Shown in pieces: positions 50,568 through 59,279 of a DNA stretch of 59,280 nucleotides. Made by a program: the position numbers and the translations under genes. Position 1 is the first letter of the stretch, and every line of letters begins with the position of its first letter. Below the pieces are notes generated by a model. The model was not told the DNA's origin and ran no database searches. It saw only the letters and a program-made list of their open reading frames with translations. Source of the DNA: Treponema denticola (lineage in GTDB: Bacteria > Spirochaetota > Spirochaetia > Treponematales > Breznakiellaceae); the NCBI GenBank assembly GCA_020719845.1, contig DYPP01000006.1, forward strand, positions 1-59,280. The letters run 5' to 3'.

Positions 50568-52222
50568 TACTTGAATTCGCTGTCCCCGATGAATTCCCGC
50601 AGAATGCTCTGGGGGGGTACCAGCTGGGGCGGTATAGGGGCAAAATTCTCCAGAAAGGACAGGATGCGCACCGCCTCGGCGTACTCGGGCATGGTCGGCT
50701 TGACCGAACGGAGCAGGGGCTCGGCGTACACCTTGAGCACCGCCAGTTCATAGTCCAGGGCCGAGTTGAAGGCCACGTCCGCGCCGTCCTGAAAGGGAAA
50801 AATGTGCTTCAATTCGCCCTTTTGCACGCTGGGCCACATCTTGAGCGTCCCGGCGGCTGAGTTTCCCCGGAACTGGTAGTCCCGCACCATGCGGCGGATA
50901 AGCCGGTTGTCGCTGGTGGGAATCCGGTTGTGGTCGTCCAGGTTGAGCTGGGTCAGGGCGGACACGTAGAGTTTGAATTTGCGGTCCCGTTCGATCTGGG
51001 GCGTCAGTCCGTCGTTCAGGCCGTGGATGCCCTCGATGATCAGCATGCTCCGCCGGCCCAGCTTGATCCGTTTGCCGCCGCCGACCCGCCGTGTACCCGT
51101 CTTGAAGTCAAAAACCGGAATATCCACGGCTTCATCCCGGAAAAGGGCAAGCAGCTGTTCGTTCAGGTAGGGCACGTCCAGGGCTTCCAGGCACTCCAGG
51201 TCGGGCTCGCCGTTTTCGTCCCGCGGGGTCTGATCCTTGCCGACGTAGTAGTCGTCCAGGCTGATGGCGATCGGTTCGATGCCCAAAACCTTGAGCTGGA
51301 TCGCCAAGCGCTTGGCGGTGGTGGTTTTTCCGGAGCTGGACGGTCCGGCGATGAGCACGATGCCCACCGCATCCCGGCGTTCATAGATGCGGTCCGCTAT
51401 TTCGCCCAGTTTTTTGGCCTGGAAGGCTTCCGCAACCTGGATATAGTTCTTGATTTCCCGGGACGCGACCAGCCGGTTCAGGTGCCCCACCGCCTGCACG
51501 CCGATGATGCGGCCCCATTTCTTGTATTCCCGGTAGACGGAAAAGATGCGGGGGCTGTCCTCAAAATCCCGCACCAGGCTCTCGCAGCCCACGCCGGGAA
51601 AGCGCAGCAAGAATCCGTTCTCGTAGGGCAGCAGGTCGAACCGGGTCAGCAGTCCCGTGCGCGGGACCAGCGGCGCGATCGCCAGGTCCAGGTAATCACG
51701 GCATTCGTTGACCGGCACCTTGGCTTCGCTGCGCTGCTCCAGCAGCAGGGCCGTATCGGTCTGATGGTTGCCGCCGAAGTGGGCCAGAGCATCGGCGTAG
51801 CTGATGTACCGGAACCGGATGGGCAGGTCCGCGGCGACCAAAGCGCGCATCCGGGCGGCGATCTCGGCGATCTCGTCCTCCGTCAGTTTGCGCTCTTCCA
51901 CAAAACTGTAATAATAGCTGTTGCCCAGGGAATGGCCGACGTAGAGGCTGCGGTCCGGAAACAGTTCCCGTGCCGATAGGGCCAGGATGAACGAAAGCGA
52001 GCGCCGGTAGATCATCGCGCCTTCGGCGCCGGCCAGGGTAACCGGCTCCAGGACGGTGTTGACTTCCAGCCGGGTAGAGATGGGGATGATTTCGTTGTTG
52101 GCCCGCACCGCCGCCAGCTCGCAGGGTTGGGGTCCAAAATGATCGATCAGCGATTCCGCCCGGGTGCCGTAGGGGCAGCGTATTACGCCGCCGTCGTTGA
52201 ACTGTACGGTTATTTCGTTCAT
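50564..52222 (-). CDS. TGS and ThrRS-like domain protein with C-terminal uridine-kinase-like domain
   Basis: A 552-residue protein of the group annotated as nucleoside kinase or AAA ATPase. Domain order: TGS domain (1 to about 65), an alanyl/threonyl-tRNA-synthetase-like second domain (about 65-190, with VGHSLGNSYYYSF), a middle region with GQAVGHLNRLVA-like VQAVGHLNRLVASREI, and a P-loop kinase domain with GPSSSGKTTTAKRL near 292 and SLDDYYVGKDQTPRDENGE. Its substrate is not established. ATG at 52222 has AGGAG seven bases upstream. It ends convergently with fliJ. Confidence 0.85.
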   Translation of the reverse strand: MNEITVQFNDGGVIRCPYGTRAESLIDHFGPQPCELAAVRANNEIIPISTRLEVNTVLEPVTLAGAEGAMIYRRSLSFILALSARELFPDRSLYVGHSLGNSYYYSFVEERKLTEDEIAEIAARMRALVAADLPIRFRYISYADALAHFGGNHQTDTALLLEQRSEAKVPVNECRDYLDLAIAPLVPRTGLLTRFDLLPYENGFLLRFPGVGCESLVRDFEDSPRIFSVYREYKKWGRIIGVQAVGHLNRLVASREIKNYIQVAEAFQAKKLGEIADRIYERRDAVGIVLIAGPSSSGKTTTAKRLAIQLKVLGIEPIAISLDDYYVGKDQTPRDENGEPDLECLEALDVPYLNEQLLALFRDEAVDIPVFDFKTGTRRVGGGKRIKLGRRSMLIIEGIHGLNDGLTPQIERDRKFKLYVSALTQLNLDDHNRIPTSDNRLIRRMVRDYQFRGNSAAGTLKMWPSVQKGELKHIFPFQDGADVAFNSALDYELAVLKVYAEPLLRSVKPTMPEYAEAVRILSFLENFAPIPPQLVPPQSILREFIGDSEFKY

Positions 52223-52284
52223 GGACCGCTCCTTGCCATCGGTATAGTATAGGGCATCCCCGGGGGCATTGCACAGCAAACCGC

Positions 52285-52482
52285 TTATTTTTTTGCCGTC
52301 TCCCGGATCGTATCCAGCCAGACGCCGGGCCCCAGGTAACGGACCGCCGGCGGAAGTTCCCGCTCCAGGTCAAGCAGGTCGTCCAGGGGAAGCAAGACCG
52401 CCTCCAGGCGGTCGACTCCCCGACCATGGACGGCATCCCTGGATCGGGAGCGCAGCGTGGCCAGCAGCAGTCGACTATCCAT
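52285..52482 (-). CDS. Possible small protein of 65 residues
   Basis: A short frame starting ATG at 52482 that overlaps the TAG stop of the preceding gene (52475), a pattern used for coupled translation. The product MDSRLLLATLRSRSRDAVHG... ends DTIRETAKK, soluble and amphipathic. I do not recognise it. The frame lies in a 250-base gap that would otherwise hold little. It could be a real small gene or the broken end of the larger one. Confidence 0.4.
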   Translation of the reverse strand: MDSRLLLATLRSRSRDAVHGRGVDRLEAVLLPLDDLLDLERELPPAVRYLGPGVWLDTIRETAKK

Positions 52483-53347
52483 ACAGCGCCTCGGAGGAAA
52501 AGAGGTCCAACTGCGCCGGGAGGCGTCTGTTGGCAGCGGGCTTCAGGGGGTACGATTCGGCCTTGCCGGGTGGGGACACGGCGGCTTCCAGCAGGGTGAC
52601 CAAGTCGGCCAAGACTTGCTGCAGGCCGGCGTCCACCAATTGGCCGTCCGAGGCTTCCAGCGCACCCCGGAAGGCCGCGGCGGCGGCGGATTTGTCGCTC
52701 TCCAGCATGGCCAGCCCCAGGGCTAGAAATCCATCCCCCCGGCCGAGGGCGCGCAACACCACGGAGAAGTAATCATTGCCGGCGTAGCCGGATTCTTCCA
52801 GGGAGCGCAGGCTGCGCACCGCGTAGCGCACCGCCAGCGCGGGGCCTTCGCCGCGCTGCCGGCCCTGCAGGTCCCGCATGATGCGGAAAGTCAGTCCCTC
52901 ATAATGCTCGGTCATGCCCTGGCGCAGGGCTTCTTCCGCCTGTTCCGCCAGAATGACCAAGGGATGGGTACCCGCGATCAGACGCTGGAACAACGCCGCC
53001 ACCGCCGCCGGGGCGTCGGCCAAAGCCGGGAGGGCGGCTCCCCCGGGGCCACGGGTTTGCATCCAGGCTCTGAACAGCGGCTTGAGCCGCGCCGGGGGAG
53101 CGGCGTCGTCCATCCGCTCCAGCTGGGCGGCGCAGAGCGATTCATCCTGGGCGTAGACGGCCCGGATGGCCGCGACCAGGGCCTGCCAGGGCGCCAGGGC
53201 GGGATCCCGGGCGGCGGCCAGCCGGGCAAAAGCTTCCGGATTTTCCAGTCCGTTGGTGGCCGCGTCGAAGGCGTCGATCAGCGCCCAGTAGGGGGAATCG
53301 GGCGGCGCGGAGCTGAGCAGGGTGCGGGGATCGTCGATGTGTTTCAT
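52475..53347 (-). CDS. Protein of unknown function, Ala/Leu-rich helical
   Basis: A 290-residue soluble protein made almost entirely of helices (LVILAEQAEEALRQGMTEHY, VLRALGRGDGFLALGLAML, FRGALEASDGQLVDAGLQ), suggesting a TPR or alpha-solenoid type scaffold. No catalytic motif was found. The C-terminal end reads LDLFSSEALYG. ATG at 53347 (MKHIDDPRTLL) has no strong ribosome-binding site; the frame stays open upstream into the next gene, so the start is uncertain. It sits between the PAP2-like gene and a small ORF. Confidence 0.55.
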   Translation of the reverse strand: MKHIDDPRTLLSSAPPDSPYWALIDAFDAATNGLENPEAFARLAAARDPALAPWQALVAAIRAVYAQDESLCAAQLERMDDAAPPARLKPLFRAWMQTRGPGGAALPALADAPAAVAALFQRLIAGTHPLVILAEQAEEALRQGMTEHYEGLTFRIMRDLQGRQRGEGPALAVRYAVRSLRSLEESGYAGNDYFSVVLRALGRGDGFLALGLAMLESDKSAAAAAFRGALEASDGQLVDAGLQQVLADLVTLLEAAVSPPGKAESYPLKPAANRRLPAQLDLFSSEALYG

Positions 53348-53408
53348 GGATGTGGCCAGAGCATACCGCAAAAGTCGGGTCCGTTCCAAGGGGTGGCGCG
53401 CCGAAGGC

Positions 53409-54281
53409 TCATACCCGGCGGCGCACCGCCGATTTGAGGGGAAGGGCGCGCAGAAAATCCAGCAGCGGCGTCTGCCATTCCCCGGACATCCGGCCGGCGT
53501 CGATGAATTGCCGGTAGAGGGAACGGATATGCTCCCGCAGGGCCGAACCATCCGCCGGAGCAAGCGACCGGTCCCGGAACAGACTATCCGTGAACCGTTC
53601 CGCCTCGGATTCATCAAACAGTTCGTAGTCAAAACGGGTCATGGCGTACAGGGCCGCGGGGATGCAATTGATGCTGTGCTGCTTGACGAACAGGATGGTT
53701 TCGGTAATTTCCCGCGCTCCGTCCAGCAATTCCCGGATGCGGGGCGCGCTGTTTTCCGCGTCCCCCAGCCGGCTGACGATGCTTCGAAACGCCGTGTAGG
53801 TCCGGATGACGACCATGACGTGCAGGCTGGGAACGCACATCAGATGGGGATCAAAGGCGTGGATCAACAGGAAGCGGGGTCGGGCAAAGTAGCGGGGACG
53901 TTGGGTGGTGGATAGATTGCGGGCGTATACGTCGTCGGCAAACGCGTAGAGCCGTCCCATGGCGTCCACAAAGTCCGCCGCCGCCCGCTCTGCCCGCCGA
54001 CCGTAGGTAATGGTCAAGAAAGCCACCGCCCGGATCCAGAAGACGATGAAGGTCAGGTAGACCTTGACGCGCCGGGGCTCAAAGGTGACCCGTTGGTCCA
54101 GGGGATGGTCCACCGACGTGACCGGCACCCGACCCGGGGTAAGCGCAGCCCGCAGCTGGGGATAGAAAAAGTGCCAGGAGGCGGATAGGGCGCAACGAAT
54201 ACCCGCCCGGCGCAGGGCGGGCACGGACAGGACCCGGTAGACCGCGCGCAGGGTTGACAGTTCGGCGAGGCGTAGGGGCAT
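53409..54281 (-). CDS. Membrane-associated PAP2-like protein lacking the catalytic Asp
   Basis: A 290-residue protein with moderately hydrophobic segments (VYLTFIVFWIRAVAFLTITY near 74-93). Residues about 118-225 carry remains of the three PAP2 phosphatase motifs: R-x6-RP (RNLSTTQRP), PSLH (CVPSLHVMVV, about 150) and KQHSINC. The third normally reads H-x3-D; here the D is C. PSLH with KQH is typical of inositol-phosphorylceramide-type transferases and PAP2 phosphatases. The role is therefore uncertain: an altered enzyme or a lipid-binding protein. ATG at 54281 overlaps the preceding stop (TGATG). Confidence 0.55.
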   Translation of the reverse strand: MPLRLAELSTLRAVYRVLSVPALRRAGIRCALSASWHFFYPQLRAALTPGRVPVTSVDHPLDQRVTFEPRRVKVYLTFIVFWIRAVAFLTITYGRRAERAAADFVDAMGRLYAFADDVYARNLSTTQRPRYFARPRFLLIHAFDPHLMCVPSLHVMVVIRTYTAFRSIVSRLGDAENSAPRIRELLDGAREITETILFVKQHSINCIPAALYAMTRFDYELFDESEAERFTDSLFRDRSLAPADGSALREHIRSLYRQFIDAGRMSGEWQTPLLDFLRALPLKSAVRRRV

Positions 54282-54598
54282 CACAACTCCCAGTCAAGCT
54301 CCAGCAGGGGGCCGTGCTGTTGGGCGCCGTAGATGTCCCGGTCCCCGGGAGCGCCGGAAACGCAGGGCCGACGGAAGGTGGCTTTGACCGCGTTGGCCGG
54401 TTCGAACCAGACCACGGAGAGTACGTCCTGTTCGGGGATCCGGTACAATGTGGCCACCAATGCCTTGTCGATCAGCTGCCGGTCCCGGAATTGCTCAAAG
54501 GTCGGGCGATCCTGGAACATGACGTCCAGGGTCAGTTCGTAGGGGCCTGAATTTTTGGACCGGATGACCCGGGCGACGTCGATGAGGCGTACTTTCAT
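54281..54598 (-). CDS. DUF4387 family protein
   Basis: A 105-residue protein of the DUF4387 family: MKVRLIDVARVIRSKNSGPY followed by LTLDVMFQDRPTFEQF and a PAN-AVKATFRRP segment near the C-terminus. The family usually lies beside, or is fused to, AtuA-type (DUF1446) proteins, as here (four-base overlap). Function is not established; the pair is often next to amino-acid fermentation genes. No signal peptide. Confidence 0.8.
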   Translation of the reverse strand: MKVRLIDVARVIRSKNSGPYELTLDVMFQDRPTFEQFRDRQLIDKALVATLYRIPEQDVLSVVWFEPANAVKATFRRPCVSGAPGDRDIYGAQQHGPLLELDWEL

Positions 54599-55992
54599 GG
54601 TTCGATCCTTCCTTTGCGGACGTTCAGCACGCGCCGACGCTCTGGTCCGGGAAAATACGACGGGTTATCGATGGGCATCAAGTGGTACAGGGAAAATTCG
54701 TAGACTTCGCCCATGGAAACGTCGGAAGGCGAAAAGGGGAAGGCCAGGTTGCCCGCCGTGGAGATGCGTCCGGGGTAGCCGTAGTGCAGCAGGGTGGAGC
54801 GGGTGACGCCGGCCAGGGTGTCGGCTTCTTCTTGGGTCGGGGCGACGGCCTCCAGCACGATGCCCAGCTCGTGGGGCGGCGGTGTCGCCGGGTTTAACCG
54901 GCGCGGTTCGGCTTCGCCCATGACGCCATCCCGGCCGTAGACGTGAAAATAGACCCTGCCCCGGCCGCCGCCGCCCATGGCGGCCACCTGGGCGCGCACG
55001 GTTTCCAGAATTTCGCCGATCCCGGCGATCATGATCGGGTCCCGGATGCCGGCGATGCTGATGGTCCGGAACCCCACCGGCCGGGCGCCTTCCAGTTTGA
55101 CCTTGTAGGGCACCGTCTTGACGTGCCGGCTGCCGGAAACCTCCACCGTGCCCGCGTCCAGTTCGGCAAAGGCGCAGCCGTGCAGGTCCAGCACGCCCCC
55201 CGGGCCGGGCAGGCGGTAGGGATCGCTCTTTTCGTACAGCGTGTGCGCCGCGGCGGAAGCCGGGGTAAAGCGCCGGGCCGGGTTCAGGGCTTCAAGCACA
55301 AAGGATCGGTCGGTCAGCGTGGCGAAGGCGCAGTCCGACCCGGACCCCGGGGTGGCGGCGATGGCCCCGCACTCCAGGATCTTGCCCAGGTGGATGGCCA
55401 GCCCCTCGTCGTAGCCCGAAAGGATGGGCAGGGCGGCAAAATTGGCCGGATCGTAGGCCCGGCCCGCCAGCACCACGTCGGCGCCGTCGGCCAGGGCCTG
55501 CATCAGCGGTTCGACGCCGACCTGGGCTACCAGGTTGGTCGTCGCGTCCAGGGCTTCTTCGGTCAGGGGCGGCACGAAGGTCAGGCTTTCGACGGCGCCC
55601 CGGCGCAAGGCCGCCCGGACCGTCTCCTTGTCGACGTCGCTGGGCAGCACCGCCATGCGGAAGGAAAGGTTTTCTTCCGCCGCGATTTCCAGGATGATGG
55701 CCTGCGTCCACGCCAGATGGGGCGCCGCCCCGGACCCGCCGGCGCTGCCGACGATCACCGGGATGCCCAGTTTGCGTCCCGCCGTCAGCATGTAGCGCAG
55801 GTCCCGCTTGACGAATTCCCGGTTGGTGAATGATTTTCCGCTGCCCAGGTAGTAGGGGCCCGGATCGGTGGACCCCGCGTCCACGGCGATGACGTGGGGT
55901 TGGCGGTCCAGTCCGGCCTGGAAGGAAGCTTCCGGAAACCCGTAGCCCAGGATGGCCGTCGGCGACAGAACGCGGAATTCCTGGTTAGGCAT
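54595..55992 (-). CDS. AtuA-family protein (DUF1446)
   Basis: A 465-residue cytoplasmic protein of the AtuA/DUF1446 family, named for acyclic terpene use in Pseudomonas, though the broad family has no proven reaction. Recognisable parts: VIAVDAGSTDPGPYYLGSG, VIVGSAGGSGAAPHLAW, VVLAGRAYDPANFAALPI and HLGKILECGAIAATPGSGSD, with two conserved cysteines. Its tight overlap with the methylaspartate ammonia-lyase gene (eight bases) suggests a role in the same glutamate or mesaconate pathway. That is an inference from context. Confidence 0.82.
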   Translation of the reverse strand: MPNQEFRVLSPTAILGYGFPEASFQAGLDRQPHVIAVDAGSTDPGPYYLGSGKSFTNREFVKRDLRYMLTAGRKLGIPVIVGSAGGSGAAPHLAWTQAIILEIAAEENLSFRMAVLPSDVDKETVRAALRRGAVESLTFVPPLTEEALDATTNLVAQVGVEPLMQALADGADVVLAGRAYDPANFAALPILSGYDEGLAIHLGKILECGAIAATPGSGSDCAFATLTDRSFVLEALNPARRFTPASAAAHTLYEKSDPYRLPGPGGVLDLHGCAFAELDAGTVEVSGSRHVKTVPYKVKLEGARPVGFRTISIAGIRDPIMIAGIGEILETVRAQVAAMGGGGRGRVYFHVYGRDGVMGEAEPRRLNPATPPPHELGIVLEAVAPTQEEADTLAGVTRSTLLHYGYPGRISTAGNLAFPFSPSDVSMGEVYEFSLYHLMPIDNPSYFPGPERRRVLNVRKGRIEP

Positions 55993-57262
55993 GGTTCCCC
56001 CTCAGGGCAAAGACGGCCGCGATGCGGGCCATTTCATTGGTGGCGATGCTGAATCCTTCGTCGAAGCCCATTCCCGGTTTGGCCAGCATCCGTTCCGGAC
56101 GGGAAGCCATGGCCAGGTGGACGCAGGCCCGGGCGGACAGGTCGGTTTCGTTGCAGGTCCCGCCCTGGTAGGCTTCTATGCCCGCTTTTTTGCAGTACAG
56201 CACGGCGTCCACGATGTCCTGCAGACCGCCCAGGTCGGGCGTCTTGATCTGGATCATGTGGCAGGACGCGGCGTCGGCGAAATCCCGGATGTCCTCAAGG
56301 GTGTTGCACCATTCGTCGGCGACGATTTTGACCGGCGAGCCCAGCGCGTTCAGGCGGCGGGTGATTTCAGCCAGCGCTTCGATCTGCCGTTCCCGGTGGT
56401 CCACGTCCACCGGCCCCTCGATGTACAGGGCAAAGGGCGCCGCGTCCAGCCCCAGGGAGGCGACGTAGTCCGCCACCCGGTGGGGGTCATCGTCGAAAAT
56501 TTTGCCGATGGTGCCGTAGACGTCGACGTGCAGGGCGGGAACGTAGCCCGGGTCCATGCGCAGGTCCCGCACCCGGCGGGACAGCCAGCGCAGGTATTCC
56601 CGCAGCTTGCCGCCGTCCCGGCCGAGCTTTTCGTCCACGTTGTTGATCAGGGCGTGGGGCAGGGCGGCCACGCCCTTCAGGATCATTTTATCCGCGTTGG
56701 CGTAGCGGTCGTCGCCGGTCTGGCCGAACAGGGGTACCGGCGCGGCGATCAGGGGCAGGTCCCATTCCGCGGCGACGACTTCGGCGGGAATCCTGGCTTC
56801 CGCTTCCGCCTGGGCGTAGAGCAGCGCCTGGGTCAGGCCGTAGCGCAGGGCCGTATGCAGCCGCCGCGGGGCATTGCTTTCTCCCGGCCCGGGATCGGGG
56901 AAGCGGAGCGTGTCCAGCCAGGAGGCGGTCTTCCGGAACGCGGTAAGCTCCATCCCTTCCAAAAAGGGCCGGAGATTGCGCTCCAGGTAGGGAATGTAGC
57001 GGCCCGGCTCCAGCAGCGGGTCCCGGCCGCCGGCCCCCGAGTACTGGACGGCGGCGCAGTCGCCGAAGGCCACGCGGCCGTTCTCCAGTTCCAGGGCGAC
57101 GCAGATAGCCTTGCCCGGTTGGCGAACGCGCACAAAGCCCGGAGTAAGCGGATCCCCCGCGTAGGCAAAGCCGTCATGGGCGGCTCCGGCCTTGATCGCC
57201 CGCTGATCGTCGAAGAAAAAGGCGCCGGCGCCTTCCTTGAATGCCGCCCGCCGAATTTTCAT
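55985..57262 (-). CDS. mal: Methylaspartate ammonia-lyase
   Basis: Eliminates ammonia from L-threo-3-methylaspartate to give mesaconate (enolase superfamily, Mg2+-dependent). Of 425 residues, motifs include PVPLFGQTGDDRY, HVDVYGTIGKIFDDD, FALYIEGPVD (metal ligand Glu), IVADEWCNTLEDI (metal ligands) and IQIKTPDLGGLQDI (the catalytic Lys). They match the order in the Citrobacter and Clostridium enzymes. ATG at 57262 overlaps the glmE stop. Confidence 0.95.
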   Translation of the reverse strand: MKIRRAAFKEGAGAFFFDDQRAIKAGAAHDGFAYAGDPLTPGFVRVRQPGKAICVALELENGRVAFGDCAAVQYSGAGGRDPLLEPGRYIPYLERNLRPFLEGMELTAFRKTASWLDTLRFPDPGPGESNAPRRLHTALRYGLTQALLYAQAEAEARIPAEVVAAEWDLPLIAAPVPLFGQTGDDRYANADKMILKGVAALPHALINNVDEKLGRDGGKLREYLRWLSRRVRDLRMDPGYVPALHVDVYGTIGKIFDDDPHRVADYVASLGLDAAPFALYIEGPVDVDHRERQIEALAEITRRLNALGSPVKIVADEWCNTLEDIRDFADAASCHMIQIKTPDLGGLQDIVDAVLYCKKAGIEAYQGGTCNETDLSARACVHLAMASRPERMLAKPGMGFDEGFSIATNEMARIAAVFALRGNHA

Positions 57263-58707
57263 TTTGGCCTCCCTACCAGTCGGCCCTTGCCGATGGCGTA
57301 GATATCGTCGGTCACCATGCGCAGTCCCACCGGGCGCCCCTCCGTCCGGCCCCGGGCTTCCAGCCGCAGGCGGTGGAAGTCCAGTATGTCCGCGCCCAAA
57401 GGCAGGGCGCCGGCTTTGAAGATGCGCACAAAGCCGTCGTCGTCCCGCATGGGCAGGATCTGGCCCCGGTTTTCCCGGGAAGGCGCGAAGGGCACGTCGA
57501 CGACGCCCGCCTCAAAGGCCCGGACCGCCGCCTCTTCCGGGTCCCGGCCCGGCGCCAGCGCAAAGGCCCCTTCCAGGAGCGCCCTGGTTTCCCGGCCGAT
57601 CAAGTCCGACTCCCGGTCCACGGCGGCGGAATCCAGCACGCCCTGGTCGGAGAGCATGTTCACGATTTGCCGGGTGGTCCGCAGCCCCTGGGCGTTGGCT
57701 TCCTTGGTGGGAATGCCCATCGCCTCGTGGGGCGACTTGACGATGACTTTGACGGCTCCGGCAAAGCGGGCGGCCACGGAACCCCAGGCGATGACGCCGA
57801 AGGCCTGGGCTTCGTCATCCGGGAAGCCGCCCATCCACTGGTGAAAAACCGTCGTCAGTTCGTAGTCGGTAAAACCTGCGGCCCGGAAGTATTCGTCCGC
57901 CAGCGGCGGCAGGCTGCGCAGGGCAGCCACGTCCTGGACCAGGTTGCCGCACTGGCCATAGCCGAGGGTCAGCGACTTTACGCCCTGCTCCAGGGCCAGC
58001 AGCCCCTCCAGAATGGCGACGGCGTGGGAAACGCAGGGCGGTACCAGGGTGCCCGTCAGCGGACCGAAGGGTTCCCGGTTGATGCGTACCCCCCGTTCTT
58101 CGTAGCGGCCGACCAGGCGGTCCACGTACTTCCAGCTCTGGATGGAAGCCCGCAGGGGCACGTTTTTGGCGTAAGGGATGTTGTAGCTGATGCCGCCGCC
58201 CTCAAAGGCGGTGAATCCCGCGGCCAGGCTGATTTCCGCCAGCAACCGGGCGTCCGGGGTGCCGTGCCGGACTTGCACCGGTTTGGAGACCGCTTCAGTC
58301 AGGCGCCGGCACTCCTCAACCCCGTAATTGACCGCCGGAAAGCCGTTCAAAAGGCTGGCGCCGGCGGCTTGGGATTTTTCGATTCCCTTGGCGGCTTCTT
58401 CATACCGGTTCTGCCGGGTATAGGCGTCGATGGTCGTAGGCAGCAGATCCGCGCCGCCCTCGGTTTCCAGGTACTTGAGCAGGCGGATATGTTCGTCCAG
58501 CAGGGCGACGCCGGCCCGGGGCTGCAGCAGGGTTTGCCCCGCGTCCCGGGCTTTGCGCATGGCCAGGGCGAAATTTTTGGACTCCGGCTGGGCCAGCTGG
58601 CGGCGGACGGCGTCTTCAAAATCCACCGCCCCGCCGGTGGGCCAGGTGCCCAGGGCTTGGGCTCGTTCCCGTTCAAAAACGTCGTCGGGCATTTTTCGGT
58701 CGATCAT
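57259..58707 (-). CDS. glmE: Glutamate mutase, epsilon subunit
   Basis: The large subunit of the adenosylcobalamin-dependent glutamate mutase (methylaspartate mutase), which rearranges glutamate to 3-methylaspartate. In 482 residues, QPRAGVALLDEHIRLL, AVNYGVEECRRL, VQVRHGTPDARLL (substrate-binding Arg) and AFEGGGISYNIPYAK are recognisable and match GlmE. The small B12-binding subunit GlmS is not in the window and would lie further right. ATGA overlap joins it to glmL. Confidence 0.95.
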   Translation of the reverse strand: MIDRKMPDDVFERERAQALGTWPTGGAVDFEDAVRRQLAQPESKNFALAMRKARDAGQTLLQPRAGVALLDEHIRLLKYLETEGGADLLPTTIDAYTRQNRYEEAAKGIEKSQAAGASLLNGFPAVNYGVEECRRLTEAVSKPVQVRHGTPDARLLAEISLAAGFTAFEGGGISYNIPYAKNVPLRASIQSWKYVDRLVGRYEERGVRINREPFGPLTGTLVPPCVSHAVAILEGLLALEQGVKSLTLGYGQCGNLVQDVAALRSLPPLADEYFRAAGFTDYELTTVFHQWMGGFPDDEAQAFGVIAWGSVAARFAGAVKVIVKSPHEAMGIPTKEANAQGLRTTRQIVNMLSDQGVLDSAAVDRESDLIGRETRALLEGAFALAPGRDPEEAAVRAFEAGVVDVPFAPSRENRGQILPMRDDDGFVRIFKAGALPLGADILDFHRLRLEARGRTEGRPVGLRMVTDDIYAIGKGRLVGRPK

Positions 58708-59279
58708 ACCGGTTCTCCCTGCGGAGTACGCTCCGCCGGCTTTGCTGCTTCTTCGATTAAACTGCCGCGGACCAAGCCCCGGGCGATCTCCGGATGCCGC
58801 AACGCCAGGTTGGCCGCCAGGGGCAGGATGTAGGCCGCGTCCCGGTAGTAGCCGAGGCCTGCGGGCGGGGGCACCAGGCTGCGGCCGCCGGGAACCCCGG
58901 GCTGCTGGGGGCCTGCTTCGCCGACTTCCCGCAAGGCCCGGAAAAACACCGCCGCCGAGCCCGGCTGGGCCAGGTAGCCGCCGCTGCCGATGACGGTGTC
59001 CACTGCGGAAATATCCTTGCCCGTCTGCAGCCAGACCAGGCCGGAGGCGGTAAAAACCGGGTCCAGACGCCCGGCGTGGCGCCCAAGGGCGTGGCGGAGG
59101 CAGATCCGGGCCAGGGCGGCGTCCCGGTCCGCTTCCCGGGCTGTGCGGGGCAGGATTCCGGGATCCGTCGCCGCCCGTTCCGCCCAGGCTGTCAGCTCCG
59201 CATCCTGCTCCAGGGCGGCGACGTACCGGGCGCTGACCCGCAGGCCCAGGTCCCCTTCGACGCTGCGCTTGACCCGGCT
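58704..59279 (-). CDS. glmL: Glutamate mutase reactivating ATPase-like protein GlmL/MutL (5' end beyond window)
   Basis: The C-terminal 191 residues of a GlmL-type protein, translated from the right edge without a stop: SVEGDLGLRVSARY, WLQTGKDISAVDTVIGSGG, then GYYRDAAYILPLAANLALRHPEIA. This matches the end of MutL/GlmL, an actin-fold ATPase in the glutamate mutase operon thought to repair or load the enzyme. The frame extends past 59279, so the gene is truncated by the window, not broken. Its stop overlaps the glmE start. Confidence 0.88.
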   Translation of the reverse strand, partial: SRVKRSVEGDLGLRVSARYVAALEQDAELTAWAERAATDPGILPRTAREADRDAALARICLRHALGRHAGRLDPVFTASGLVWLQTGKDISAVDTVIGSGGYLAQPGSAAVFFRALREVGEAGPQQPGVPGGRSLVPPPAGLGYYRDAAYILPLAANLALRHPEIARGLVRGSLIEEAAKPAERTPQGEPV

